Below, piece after piece: positions 20,522-28,798 of a DNA stretch of 30,744 nucleotides (its first letter is position 1; each line of letters opens with the position of its first letter). The stretch is from a virus. Made by a program: the position numbers and the translations under genes. The stretch spans positions 1-30,744 of the IMG/VR virus record IMGVR_UViG_3300033141_003769; one strand, 5' to 3'. Under the pieces are notes generated by a model, which worked only from the letters and a program-made list of their open reading frames with translations, made no database searches and was not told where the DNA came from.

Positions 20522-22021
20522 ATGGCGAATGCACAAAAACAACTCATAGATAAAATATCAGCTCTCTTCAAGCGGACGGAACCTGAAGCAATCCCTGTGA
20601 CAACAGAGCAAAGACAGACAAGCTGGAATGAGGTAAGACTCTTCAAACTCGATAATGACAGATTAGCGCATTATAAAGACTATGATGATATGGACAGCGA
20701 CATTGTTGAAATTTCCTCATCTTTGGATGTACACGCTGACTTTGCAGTTAGTGGAACCACCAGCAATGAGCTTTACTCGTGTATGGTAGATGAAAAGAGT
20801 GTGGGTTCTAAACTTGACACAGTCAATAGCATAATAGCCGATCTTGAAAAACGGACAAAGCTGAAAGAGCGTGTCTGGTTAATGGTTAGGAGGATAGTTA
20901 AGAGCGGGGATTGTTTTTATGAGATTGTTTGTTCCCCTCAGGAAATAGTAAAACTCAAACCTTTACCTGTCGAGACGATATTCCTGAACCTTGAAGACGG
21001 AGTTGTTAATAAAGAACAGCCCTATTATCAGATCAATGAACTTGGGAAACCAGACATTTATTTTGCCCCGTGGGAGATTGTGCACTTTAAAGCAGGGGAT
21101 GGTCTCTATGGGTACAAATATTCAATATTGAAGAGATTGCGTAGGACTTACAGAGTTTTACGGATGCTGGAGGACACCCTAGTTGTAACACGCGTTGTCA
21201 GGGCTAATCAGCAAGGGGTTTATGAAATTGATGTTACTGGGATGAGTGAGAGGGAAGCGACAAGATATATCAGAAAGATCCAACTCATGAACAAACGCCG
21301 ACCTTACTTTGACTCTGAGGGGAAGCTTAGGTTTGGTGACGATCCTTTGAAGCCTCGAGAGGATGTTTATGTTCCTGTTAGGAAGGGTGGAGTATCTAGC
21401 TTCAGAGTCATAGAGGGCGACCAAAATCTCGGAGAGATAACGGACGTTGAGCATTTTCACAACAAGTTATTTGCTGGGACAAAAGTGCCGAAGGCGTACC
21501 TCGGGTTTGAAAGAGATGTAAACGCAAAGGCAACGTTGGTCCAACAGAACATAGCTTTTGCGAGAGAGGTGCGTAGGCACCGCATTGCGTTAGTTGGAGG
21601 TTTGAAGAAGATATACATATTAGAATTCTTGTTAGCGGGTATTGATCCGTTCAGTTTTTCGTGGCGCTTCAAGTTTCCGCCTCTCGGGGATCCCGATGAA
21701 AAGGTCAGGTGGGAGATCGAGGAGCTGAAGGCTCGGACGCTCAAGACTTACGCTGATATGGGGATCGTGATCCCGACAGAGTGGATTGTTCGCAATCTTT
21801 TTCTTAATCTTACACCTGAGGAAGCAGACACGCTTTTGGATATGATGGGCGAGGGGACTTCAGAGGAGAAGAAGAAGAAGATTGACAAGGTCAAGCTAGA
21901 CAATCTCAAGAGGCTGGTTCTTTCTACACCGGCGCTGAAGGCTAAGATTGAAAAAGTTGAGAAGGTGATAAAGGAGATTCTATCAGGTGATGGGTATGAT
22001 TATTACATAGTTAATGAGTAG
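20522..22021 (+). CDS. Portal protein, T4 gp20-like (499 aa)
   Basis: Residues ~30-200 carry the stem/wing core: DIVEISSSLDVHADFA, then CFYEIVCSP and YFAPWEIVHFKAG. The diagnostic T4-type segment lies near 285-330 (VYVPVRKGGVSSFRVIEGD, NLGEITDVEHFHNKLFAG, KVPKAYLGF). It is followed by a helical crown ending KIDKVKLDNLKRLV. The dodecameric portal forms the DNA entry vertex and docks the large terminase. Length is close to the T4 type. The gene follows 44 bases of untranslated DNA with AGAGGAC as ribosome binding site. Confidence 0.9.
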   Translation: MANAQKQLIDKISALFKRTEPEAIPVTTEQRQTSWNEVRLFKLDNDRLAHYKDYDDMDSDIVEISSSLDVHADFAVSGTTSNELYSCMVDEKSVGSKLDTVNSIIADLEKRTKLKERVWLMVRRIVKSGDCFYEIVCSPQEIVKLKPLPVETIFLNLEDGVVNKEQPYYQINELGKPDIYFAPWEIVHFKAGDGLYGYKYSILKRLRRTYRVLRMLEDTLVVTRVVRANQQGVYEIDVTGMSEREATRYIRKIQLMNKRRPYFDSEGKLRFGDDPLKPREDVYVPVRKGGVSSFRVIEGDQNLGEITDVEHFHNKLFAGTKVPKAYLGFERDVNAKATLVQQNIAFAREVRRHRIALVGGLKKIYILEFLLAGIDPFSFSWRFKFPPLGDPDEKVRWEIEELKARTLKTYADMGIVIPTEWIVRNLFLNLTPEEADTLLDMMGEGTSEEKKKKIDKVKLDNLKRLVLSTPALKAKIEKVEKVIKEILSGDGYDYYIVNE

Positions 22022-22031
22022 GAGGGCGGCG

Positions 22032-22463
22032 TTGACGAATTTACCTGTTGAGGCATACTATTTTATGGCTGGTGGCATTGCCTATCTGATAATTAAAGAT
22101 GTTTTTTCTTTCGTCAAGGTAATTATAGGGAAAATTAACGGGAATGGGAAGGTGAATGGGGATGGAGGCCGAGCTAAAGCTAACGGGCAGATACTCACAG
22201 CTCTAAAGTTGAGTATTGATGATGTGATAGTGCCCCGACTCTCAAAGGTAGAGAATACAGTTGACGATTTATCAAAGACATTCACTCATTTTGTTCCGCT
22301 CTATGAGAGCATCGAAAAAAAGATGTGCAGCATGAGCAAAAGCCTGACTCAACTGAGTCGGGACTTTGAGGCAACGCGTAGAGATTGTTCATCACGGTTT
22401 GCAAGGTTAGAGGTGATGGCTAATTCTTCAAGGAGACGAAAAAATGGCGGACAAGAAAAATAG
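22032..22463 (+). CDS. Single-pass membrane coiled-coil protein (143 aa)
   Basis: A TTG at 22032, 6 bases after AGGAGG, is a better start than the ATG at 22014, which has no ribosome binding site. Residues 9-33 form one membrane helix (YYFMAGGIAYLIIKDVFSFV). A Gly/Asn-rich linker follows (NGNGKVNGDGG), then a long coiled coil of ~80 residues (SKVENTVDDLSKTF ... LSRDFEAT). Possible roles include lysis inhibition or membrane anchoring of the prohead, but none is shown. Confidence 0.65.
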   Translation: MTNLPVEAYYFMAGGIAYLIIKDVFSFVKVIIGKINGNGKVNGDGGRAKANGQILTALKLSIDDVIVPRLSKVENTVDDLSKTFTHFVPLYESIEKKMCSMSKSLTQLSRDFEATRRDCSSRFARLEVMANSSRRRKNGGQEK

Positions 22464-22857
22464 GGTTACGTCATATCAAGGGATCCCCGTCTCTTATGAG
22501 CCCTGGGGGCTCTACACAAAAAAATATCGTAAGAATTTGCCGCCTGAATGTTTTCTCTGGGTGGAAGATCCAAAGAAAAAGTCAACATGGAAATACCCAT
22601 ATAGGTTTGGTGCAGGAGGCATTGATCCCAAGACGGGCTTGTTTAGGAAGGCAGGTCCGATAAGCTACTATGGCGTCGCGGCGGCTAGGCAGATGGCGGC
22701 AGGAGCGAGGTCTGGCGTCAAAGCGCCTGCGTGGTTGAGGAAGAAGCTCGATGCTATGGCAAAAGCCTTAAAGATGGGACCGTATAGCCGAGAAGAGATC
22801 CTCGACATTTACGCGGCTATTTTTGCGGAGATGGAACATAGGAAATGCCAGGAATAG
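22444..22857 (+). CDS. Head-associated domain protein (LWVEDPxxxSTWxxPYR type, 137 aa)
   Basis: An ATG at 22444 follows AAGGAGACG. The block CFLWVEDPKKKSTWKYPYRF, with the later RKAGPISYYGVAAARQMAAGAR and PAWLRKKLDAMAKAL, matches a domain usually found in phage prohead-protease or MuF polyproteins. There the pattern is L-W-V-x-D-P-x-x-R-S-T-W-x-L-P-Y-R followed by an Ala-rich helix. Here it stands alone. It presumably takes part in prohead assembly. The domain has no proven biochemical role. Confidence 0.7.
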   Translation: MADKKNRVTSYQGIPVSYEPWGLYTKKYRKNLPPECFLWVEDPKKKSTWKYPYRFGAGGIDPKTGLFRKAGPISYYGVAAARQMAAGARSGVKAPAWLRKKLDAMAKALKMGPYSREEILDIYAAIFAEMEHRKCQE

Positions 22858-23288
22858 ACGTTCCGAAGACAGGAAACTCGATAAGAGTTAGGCAGTTTGA
22901 CCCAAAGAGATGTAAGGCTGGAAGTTACCGCACGTTGACAATTTCGAAGAGTAAAGGAATAAGTCTTGTTAGGTGCATTCTAAAATCAACAGGGAAGTGG
23001 GCAACTCAGACAATCTTATTTGCTAAGGATAAATGGGACAAATCGTCAATAAGGAAGTGGATCAAGGATCACGGGTATGTTATTCTCCCTGAAAACTTCG
23101 AGTCGCTATTTTCATTGGGAAGATTTAGGCGGCGAAAGTTTCTCTACGACCTACACGTCGCCCAACTGTGGCGCAATGAATACCTAAAAGCATTGGATGC
23201 AGATGCCGTGGATCCTGCCGCTGAGGCTTGGTCAGCCGTATTTGAAAGATACAAAAGAGTCAATGGGAGATGGAAAGCTAGGAAATGA
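22845..23288 (+). CDS. Head-associated protein with ChaB-like C-terminus (147 aa)
   Basis: It starts at an ATG inside the end of the previous gene. Residues 15-77 (RVRQFDPKRCKAGSYRTL, GISLVRCILKSTGKWATQTILFAKDKWDKSSIRKWIKDHGY) match a phage domain linked to prohead proteins: C-x-R-T, G-V/I-x-L-V-x-G, then W-x-x-x-x-A-x-x-W-x-x-x-H. The C-terminal EAWSAVFERYKRVNGRWKAR resembles the ChaB-type W-x-x-V-x-x-x-Y...G-x-W motif. It is probably a subunit or co-factor in head assembly; this rests on domain company only. Confidence 0.65.
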   Translation: MPGIDVPKTGNSIRVRQFDPKRCKAGSYRTLTISKSKGISLVRCILKSTGKWATQTILFAKDKWDKSSIRKWIKDHGYVILPENFESLFSLGRFRRRKFLYDLHVAQLWRNEYLKALDADAVDPAAEAWSAVFERYKRVNGRWKARK

Positions 23289-25258
23289 TCGAACGATTGA
23301 CAGACGACTGGGATTCGATAGACGAGCACTGGTACCGAGAGTCGGTCAAGTCTATCACTCATGATATTTCGCAACTTGGATCTGCGCCCCTTGCGAGTCT
23401 GTCAGCCGACGTAGCGGCACAGGGTTTTTTTGCGGTGGGAGGTTTTGATGTCAAACTCGCGAGTGAGATGTGGGACGCTAGATGGAAGTTGTCTAAGTCA
23501 GTCGCTTCTAGACTTCAGTCTTTGGTGAAGGACGCTTGGGATCTGAGAATTTCCATCCCTCAGTTTCGTACGAAAGCTCGGAGCGTGTTAAGAAAGGCAT
23601 ACCAAGACGCATTTTATCTTGGTGGGCAGGCTGCTGGCAATCCTTTTTTCAAAGATAAGGCTTTGACCTCGCTCGAGAGGTCTATGTTAGGTCGTGCATT
23701 TAAAGCTGAATCACGTTTTCTTGACCGGCTTATTGATGACTTGAGGGTCAAAAAACAAAGTCTCGAGGTTTTCAAGAGGCGTATGAAGGGCTATGCAAGT
23801 TCAGTTGAAACGCAGTTCTGGAATGGATTTATCACCGGATCGCCTGATGATGCGTTGTTCTATTGGAGTTTGGGGATCCCTGCAAAAGGAGGCAATTGTC
23901 CCGACTGTGTCGAGTTGAATGCTCTTTCACCCTTTAGAAAAAGAGATTTACCGACTACACCAAGAGCGGGTGATACGAGATGTCTTTTTAACTGTACATG
24001 CACATTGCAGTTGGTTAAAGAGGCGTCTCGACCAACTCCAGGTGGGGCAAGATTCGAGCCCTATTGGACAGTTGTTTCGCCAAAGGTCCCCGCGATTCCT
24101 TTCGGACGGTCTGCTCATCTCCAGTCTTTGTCAAGGAGCGGAATACCTGAATCTATAGAGCGAGAAATTAATGACCTATTTGAGTTGATGAATGTCTTCA
24201 GGATGAAGATGGCTGTTACCAAGGGGGAAGCTCGAAAGGTGTGGATGGCAGCCCGACGCGACATCAATGAACTTATTATTCAGAAGCTGAAGACGTACAA
24301 CCTTAGAGCAACACCAGCGTTTTCAACAAAAGAGCTTGTCGTTAGAGCTAGGTCGCTAATGGCGAGAGGAATGCGGTTAGTAGACGATGCTGTGGCCGTT
24401 GGCGAAGGAGATTATGTTTACACCATCCGCTTTGGTAAGATGATCATAGGGAGAGTGACGTCTGTTAATCCTGATGGGTCATTTATGCTGGATCTTGGAG
24501 AGTTTGGTGAGTTGATGGTTGATGAGAGGAGCCGTTTCTTCTTGGCAGCGCGCCCGGACGGAAGAAAAATAAGCGACCTTGCTAGTGTTAATGTTATGTC
24601 AATAGTTGAGAAGTTGCGGGAGAGTGTTGAGCTGCCGCGCTCGATAGTGAGAGCTATCTCCAAGCTGTATCCTGCAATAAGGGATGCGGTAGTTGCTAGT
24701 CTAGATCCATGGGTGGGAAAGGGTTATAAAGCGACAATCGGGCTAGTTTTTGAAGAGATAGCAACTGAGAAAGCGACGTACATTTTAGCATCACAGCCAT
24801 TCTTTCGACCACCACAGTTTTTCTTTTCTCACTACGCTCTCATGCCCAAAGGATTAGAGAGAGCAGCAAAGACTGAGTATTATTGTCATAGGCTAAGGAG
24901 GTTTCTGGTTGCTGCTAAGGCTATGCGCAACGCAGACGATATCCAGATATTTGTCAAAGCGACTGTTGAACATGAGATGGGTCATTTTCTTTCAGCTGCG
25001 CTAGAAAAAACAATTGTAAATCCTCCCCTTTCGGGGATTAATATTGATGAGGGAAAAGATATTTTACACGCTCTCAAGAGATATTATGAGGCGTTGAGTA
25101 AGGATGAGATTGCGAGAATGATAAGTGAGTATGCGTCACTCAACTATTACGAATTTGTCGCCGAGGCCTATGCAGCTTGGCGACTCGGTTTGCCACTTCC
25201 CAAAAATTTAGTTGAAATTTTAAAAAGGATGCATGCGTTTATGCTAGGAGCAGGATGA
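23285..25258 (+). CDS. MuF-like head morphogenesis protein with C-terminal zinc metallopeptidase domain (657 aa)
   Basis: Residues ~90-250 look like the MuF/SPP1 gp7 minor head domain, ending in a Cys module: NCPDCVELNALSPFRKRDLPTTP with Cys205 and Cys208, then TRCLFNCTCTLQL with Cys233, Cys237 and Cys239. Residues 370-425 are a small beta domain. Residues 530-640 carry a zincin motif: VEHEMGHFLSAAL with His563, Glu564 and His567, and a downstream YEFVAEAYAAW (Glu623, Glu627) that could give the third ligand. MuF proteins enter the capsid in a few copies and in some phages carry C-terminal effector domains ejected with DNA. A peptidase effector is therefore plausible but not shown. Confidence 0.75.
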   Translation: MIERLTDDWDSIDEHWYRESVKSITHDISQLGSAPLASLSADVAAQGFFAVGGFDVKLASEMWDARWKLSKSVASRLQSLVKDAWDLRISIPQFRTKARSVLRKAYQDAFYLGGQAAGNPFFKDKALTSLERSMLGRAFKAESRFLDRLIDDLRVKKQSLEVFKRRMKGYASSVETQFWNGFITGSPDDALFYWSLGIPAKGGNCPDCVELNALSPFRKRDLPTTPRAGDTRCLFNCTCTLQLVKEASRPTPGGARFEPYWTVVSPKVPAIPFGRSAHLQSLSRSGIPESIEREINDLFELMNVFRMKMAVTKGEARKVWMAARRDINELIIQKLKTYNLRATPAFSTKELVVRARSLMARGMRLVDDAVAVGEGDYVYTIRFGKMIIGRVTSVNPDGSFMLDLGEFGELMVDERSRFFLAARPDGRKISDLASVNVMSIVEKLRESVELPRSIVRAISKLYPAIRDAVVASLDPWVGKGYKATIGLVFEEIATEKATYILASQPFFRPPQFFFSHYALMPKGLERAAKTEYYCHRLRRFLVAAKAMRNADDIQIFVKATVEHEMGHFLSAALEKTIVNPPLSGINIDEGKDILHALKRYYEALSKDEIARMISEYASLNYYEFVAEAYAAWRLGLPLPKNLVEILKRMHAFMLGAG

Positions 25259-25494
25259 TGCAGAGAATACAATGTTTGTTTTGCCGTCATTTCAATCTTT
25301 CCAACTCGACTTGTCCAGCTTTTCCAAAGGGGATTCCGATTGAGATCCTGGCAGGTGAGGTGCCTCATTTGAATCCTGTGCATGGCCAGGAAGGTCAATG
25401 GGTATTTGAGCAATTGTCCGAGGAGGCTTTTGATAGAAAGGCGAGGTATTTTGTAAGTAAGGTAAGGGAGAGGAGAAGTCGTGCGAAAAAGTGA
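25255..25494 (+). CDS. Phage protein of the C..C.HF...C.AFP.GIP family (79 aa)
   Basis: It starts at ATG 25255 (or 25258), overlapping the previous stop. The sequence RIQCLFCRHFNLSNSTCPAFPKGIPIEIL, then HLNPVHGQEGQWVFEQL, matches a very common small phage family. In it, C-x-x-C-x-H/R-F is followed by C-x-A-F-P-x-G-I-P and later H-x-x-P-x-x-x-D/Q-x-G. It is usually found among head genes, as here. A zinc site is likely; the role is unknown. Confidence 0.8.
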   Translation: MMQRIQCLFCRHFNLSNSTCPAFPKGIPIEILAGEVPHLNPVHGQEGQWVFEQLSEEAFDRKARYFVSKVRERRSRAKK

Positions 25495-26176
25495 TATTGT
25501 TATCATCCTTCTGTTGGGAGCGCTTATCTTTTTGGTCGTAAGATCCTGCGGTTATCGTTCTCGGGTAGCAGAGCTAGAGCAAGCTGTCGTGGAAGCAGAG
25601 CAAGCAGCCATGGAGTCGGAGGCTTTGTATCAGAGGGGGGCGCAAGTTGTTTTAGAGTTGTCAAAGGAGTTTGAAGAGGAACGTTCTTTTTTAAGGGAGA
25701 AGTTATTTGAGTTGGAGAAATCTAGAACTGAGCTAGAAAATCGATATCGAAAACTAAAAGCAGAGGTCGCTGAAGTTCGAGACGACGAGGTAGTTCACAG
25801 AATTGCGCAGTTCGTGGGCGATACGAATGTCTGGAAAGATAAGCGTGCTTTTTGTCTTACACGCGAAGGAGCTGAGAGGTCTCTTTCAATATTTTATGAT
25901 CGACAGATGTTGGAAGAAAAAGCTAAAATCCTGGTTAGGACGCTCGAAGCCGAGAGGCAGGTTTCGGAGTCGTATAAAAAGGAGCTAGATGCTTCACGGC
26001 GTCTTCTTAGTTTGTGCAACGAGAAAGCCGTTCGGTGGAAAAGAGCGTATGAAGCCAGTGGCAAGTTGATAGGTGAATTGCAGAGGATAAGGTTGAAGGA
26101 ACGGTGGACAGATAGAGGAGGTGGGTTTTTGTTGGGTGTAGTAGCAGCGGTGTCGGTTTATTTGGTGTTGCGGTAA
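25481..26176 (+). CDS. Coiled-coil membrane protein, spanin-like (231 aa)
   Basis: A GTG at 25481 behind GGAGAGGAG overlaps the previous gene by 14 bases. Residues 5-21 form a membrane helix (DIVIILLLGALIFLVV), residues ~26-100 and 140-207 are coiled coil, and residues ~215-230 are a second hydrophobic segment at the very C-terminus (GFLLGVVAAVSVYLVL). The middle has FCLTREGAERSL. Helix-coil-helix with both ends in membrane recalls a unimolecular spanin, but those have an N-terminal lipobox, which is absent. The role is open. Confidence 0.65.
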   Translation: MRKSDIVIILLLGALIFLVVRSCGYRSRVAELEQAVVEAEQAAMESEALYQRGAQVVLELSKEFEEERSFLREKLFELEKSRTELENRYRKLKAEVAEVRDDEVVHRIAQFVGDTNVWKDKRAFCLTREGAERSLSIFYDRQMLEEKAKILVRTLEAERQVSESYKKELDASRRLLSLCNEKAVRWKRAYEASGKLIGELQRIRLKERWTDRGGGFLLGVVAAVSVYLVLR

Positions 26177-26183
26177 AAGGTTC

Positions 26184-26217
26184 TTGACAATGGACATTTT
26201 TTAAGTCATTTTAAAGT
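26184..26217 (+). promoter_or_regulatory. Possible promoter before protease/capsid genes
   Basis: A perfect TTGACA (26184-26189) lies in the 59-base gap before the protease gene, but the -10 region is poor: CATTTT at 17 bases, ATTTTA at 18. It may be weak, activated, or chance. Confidence 0.35.
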
Positions 26218-26235
26218 TAGGTTGGAGGAATTGAC

Positions 26236-27525
26236 ATGAATGAAGAACTCGAAAAGGAAAAAGATCTCCAAGAACACGAAGTTGCTGATATTCTTTTTGA
26301 TGATTTCACTTATACAGAAGCGAAGGGAGAAGATGGCGTTAAGCGTATGCGGGTTGTTGCCTGTGTCCAGGAGGCTGATAAGATAAACAAGAACAACCGA
26401 ATCTACCCACGAGATGTTTTGGAAGATGCAGTTGCAGATCTAAAGGCGAGAATAGCAAAGAAAAGAGTCTTTGGGCAAACAGATCATCCAATGTTATCCT
26501 CAGGCAGACTGTCAGAATCCTCTCACATAACGACTGACGTTTATTGGGAGGATGGCACAAATAGGCTGATAGCTGAGCATCTAATTCTGAACACGCCGTC
26601 AGGCGAGATTTTAAAAGAGATAGTTAGAGCTGGAGGAAGGCCTGGTATGTCTTCAAGGGGACGCGGGACTTCAGTAACGAAGAAAATAGGTGGACGTGAA
26701 GTTGAGGAAATTCAAAAAGGGTTTAGGTTCGACGGTTTTGATTTTGTAATTAATCCGTCTGTGACGACCGCAAGGATACGTAAGATTATCGAGAGCGCGG
26801 TTGAGGCGGAAGAAGAAAAAACTAGACAGGAGGAAACTATGAATGAGAAGGAGTTGACTAAGGAAATCCTTAAAGAGGAACATTCGGAGCTTTACGAGGA
26901 AATTGTTAAGGAGGCGAAAGAAGAGTCAAAAGAAATCGAGAAGAAAGTTGAGGATCTAAACAAGAAGCTGGAGGACGCTGAAAAATCCGCATCTGAGCTT
27001 GAGGCTCAGCTATCCGAGCTTAAAGATGAAGTTGAACGGCACATAACTACAATCGAAGGTGTTATCGAGCTGTTGAAGGCTGGTGGTTATCTCAACGCAA
27101 AAGAGAGCGGGTCGCCCTCTTCAGGAGAGGATGACGATAAGAGAGCCGCTGAGGCCGAAGAGGAGCTCGAGAAACTCAAAATCCAACTGGAAGCGAAGGA
27201 GGTAAAAGTTAAAGAGTTATCCGACGAATTGGAAAAAATTAAAGCCGAAGCTCAGAAGCAGGAAATAGAGGCTTACATAGCTGAAAAGACAGCCTCTCAC
27301 AAATTCTCGGTGATCCTCAAAGAAAAACTGAAGGCGCAGGAGTTCAAATCAAAAGAGGAAGTGGATCAGGCGATTAAGGATTACGACGAATTCATCGAAG
27401 GAATTCTTGGCTCAAAGGAGCTGTTAAGAGGTAAAGGGAAAATGGAAGATCAAGATGGTAAAACGGGTAACGCGGATGATGAGATAATCCGAAAGAAAGC
27501 CAAGAAGTTGGCGGAAATTGAATAG
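26236..27525 (+). CDS. Prohead protease fused to scaffold domain (429 aa)
   Basis: Residues ~35-180 are a gp21-type prohead serine protease: NKNNRIYPRDVLEDAV, FGQTDHPMLSSGRLSESSH with candidate catalytic His84, AEHLILNTPSGEILKEIV, and RPGMSSRGRGTS with candidate Ser139 or Ser140, then FDGFDFVINPS. Residues ~190-429 are long charged coiled coil (KVEDLNKKLEDAEKSASELEA) as in scaffolding cores. The full-length product is protease plus scaffold. The protease matures the prohead by cutting scaffold and capsid protein. An internal start at 26839 would give scaffold alone. GGAGGAATTGAC precedes the ATG; the major capsid gene follows 11 bases downstream. Confidence 0.85.
   Translation: MNEELEKEKDLQEHEVADILFDDFTYTEAKGEDGVKRMRVVACVQEADKINKNNRIYPRDVLEDAVADLKARIAKKRVFGQTDHPMLSSGRLSESSHITTDVYWEDGTNRLIAEHLILNTPSGEILKEIVRAGGRPGMSSRGRGTSVTKKIGGREVEEIQKGFRFDGFDFVINPSVTTARIRKIIESAVEAEEEKTRQEETMNEKELTKEILKEEHSELYEEIVKEAKEESKEIEKKVEDLNKKLEDAEKSASELEAQLSELKDEVERHITTIEGVIELLKAGGYLNAKESGSPSSGEDDDKRAAEAEEELEKLKIQLEAKEVKVKELSDELEKIKAEAQKQEIEAYIAEKTASHKFSVILKEKLKAQEFKSKEEVDQAIKDYDEFIEGILGSKELLRGKGKMEDQDGKTGNADDEIIRKKAKKLAEIE
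26828..26841 (+). promoter_or_regulatory. Internal ribosome binding site for nested scaffold
   Basis: AGGAGG at 26828-26833, 5 bases before an in-frame ATG at 26839 (Met202 of the protease gene). This is among the best ribosome binding sites in the window and falls exactly at the junction of the protease and coiled-coil parts. Confidence 0.75.
26839..27525 (+). CDS. Nested scaffolding protein (228 aa)
   Basis: The same frame as the protease gene, starting at Met202 (MNEKELTKEILKEEHSEL). The product would be an acidic, almost wholly coiled-coil protein with a Gly/Ser hinge near GSPSSGEDDDK and a compact C-terminal part (AEKTASHKFSVILKEKL). This equals the arrangement of lambda C and Nu3, where the scaffold is made from an internal start in the protease gene. 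The scaffold forms the inner core on which the capsid protein assembles and is later degraded by the protease. Confidence 0.7.
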   Translation: MNEKELTKEILKEEHSELYEEIVKEAKEESKEIEKKVEDLNKKLEDAEKSASELEAQLSELKDEVERHITTIEGVIELLKAGGYLNAKESGSPSSGEDDDKRAAEAEEELEKLKIQLEAKEVKVKELSDELEKIKAEAQKQEIEAYIAEKTASHKFSVILKEKLKAQEFKSKEEVDQAIKDYDEFIEGILGSKELLRGKGKMEDQDGKTGNADDEIIRKKAKKLAEIE

Positions 27526-27536
27526 AGGAGGTTGTA

Positions 27537-28739
27537 ATGAATAACCTATATGAAATTTTATCTAAACAGCGGCCCGTTGCCCCTGAGGTGAAGAAGTTAC
27601 TTGAAGATCCGGCAAAGTATTTCGCAACGGTTTATGAAGCTCTCATCGAGGACTTGCCGAAGAGCAAAAGAGAAGAGCCGTTCACTAAAGAGTGGATCAC
27701 GGCACGGGTTTTGGAAAACGAAGCCAAGCACCTGATGGAAACCACCACAACTGCACTTCCCTCGGGTCAGTCGATCACCTTCACGACTGTCGCTCTTCCC
27801 TTAGTGAGGAAGGTCTTTTCGAAGCTAATCGCGATGGATCTTGTCAGTGTTCAGCCAATCTCTCAACCTACGGCCAAAATCTTCTATCTAGATTTTGTCT
27901 ATGGGGATGATCACGCCTCAGGTGGAGTCTCCGAGGGCGACTCTCTTGTTGACAGCAAGGGCGGCACCGACTACGGTTATGCCACTCGAACCGAGACGGG
28001 CTCAGTCAAGGAAGTCGATTTAAAAATCACTTCCGAGACCGTCACCGCGATCGAGAAAGCACTCAAGGCAGTTTGGTCAACTGAAGTTGAGCAGGATCTC
28101 AAGGCCTATCACAATCTCGACGCAGAGTCCGAGTTAATGAAGATGTTGCAGGAGCAGATCATTCGCGAAATCGACGGCCTTGTCATTAATGCGTTGTTAG
28201 CAGGTGCAGGAGGCACGGGTTCAGGGACAGGCTCAGGAGCAGGAAACGTCAATTGGAATACTAACCCTCTTGCTGGTGACACAACTTCAACTTACATCAG
28301 AGACTACAAGCGGACTCTCTACGAAGCCATCATGGATGCTTCCAATCTGATCTACAAGAAACGCTATCGTTACGCTAACTGGTTAGTGGGACATCCTGAT
28401 GCCATTGTCAGACTTGAGAAACTAGAGGACTTCAAGCTCGTAGAAGGTGGGAACACTGAAACTGATACCATTGGACGCCATCTTGTCGGGACACTCGCTG
28501 GAAAGATCAAGGTTTACAAAGATCCATTCTTCCCGAACGAAAACAAGCTCTTGCTAGGGTACAAAGGGAACAGCTGGACTGATGCTGTTGGATTCTATGC
28601 GCCCTACATCCCGCTCTACGTCTCTCCGAAGATCGTTGATCCCGATGATTTCAAACCTCGCAAAGGCTTGATGAGTCGCTTCGCTTATGGCACACTAATC
28701 AAAGACGGACTGGCAACGGTAACTCTGGTTACTTCATAA
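27537..28739 (+). CDS. Major capsid protein, T4 gp23-like (HK97 fold, 400 aa)
   Basis: Residues 76-123 follow the T4 gp23 core closely: LPLVRKVFSKLIAMDLVSVQ, then PISQPTAKIFYLDFVYG, equivalent to the gp23 R-x-x-x-P-x-L-I-A-x-D-x-x-x-V-Q-P-x-x-x-P-T-x block. The first ~68 residues should be a propeptide: HLME at 65-68 fits the (L/I)xE cleavage rule of gp21-type proteases. A Gly/Ser-rich loop (222-237) may be surface exposed. The gene uses more C-ending codons (GTC, ATC, CTC) than its neighbours, as expected for a highly expressed protein. The site GAGGAGG is strong and a hairpin terminator follows. Confidence 0.9.
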   Translation: MNNLYEILSKQRPVAPEVKKLLEDPAKYFATVYEALIEDLPKSKREEPFTKEWITARVLENEAKHLMETTTTALPSGQSITFTTVALPLVRKVFSKLIAMDLVSVQPISQPTAKIFYLDFVYGDDHASGGVSEGDSLVDSKGGTDYGYATRTETGSVKEVDLKITSETVTAIEKALKAVWSTEVEQDLKAYHNLDAESELMKMLQEQIIREIDGLVINALLAGAGGTGSGTGSGAGNVNWNTNPLAGDTTSTYIRDYKRTLYEAIMDASNLIYKKRYRYANWLVGHPDAIVRLEKLEDFKLVEGGNTETDTIGRHLVGTLAGKIKVYKDPFFPNENKLLLGYKGNSWTDAVGFYAPYIPLYVSPKIVDPDDFKPRKGLMSRFAYGTLIKDGLATVTLVTS

Positions 28740-28757
28740 ATTATTAGTTTCAATCGA

Positions 28758-28786
28758 GGGAGGAGGAGCTGACTCCTCCTCCTCTC
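28758..28786 (+). terminator. Hairpin terminator after the major capsid gene
   Basis: GAGGAGGAG (28760-28768), loop CTGA, CTCCTCCTC (28773-28781), extended by one GC and one GU pair. The following bases are CTCACAATTT, so the U-tract is weak. It may reduce rather than stop read-through into the glycosyltransferase genes. Confidence 0.6.
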
Positions 28787-28798
28787 ACAATTTAAGAG

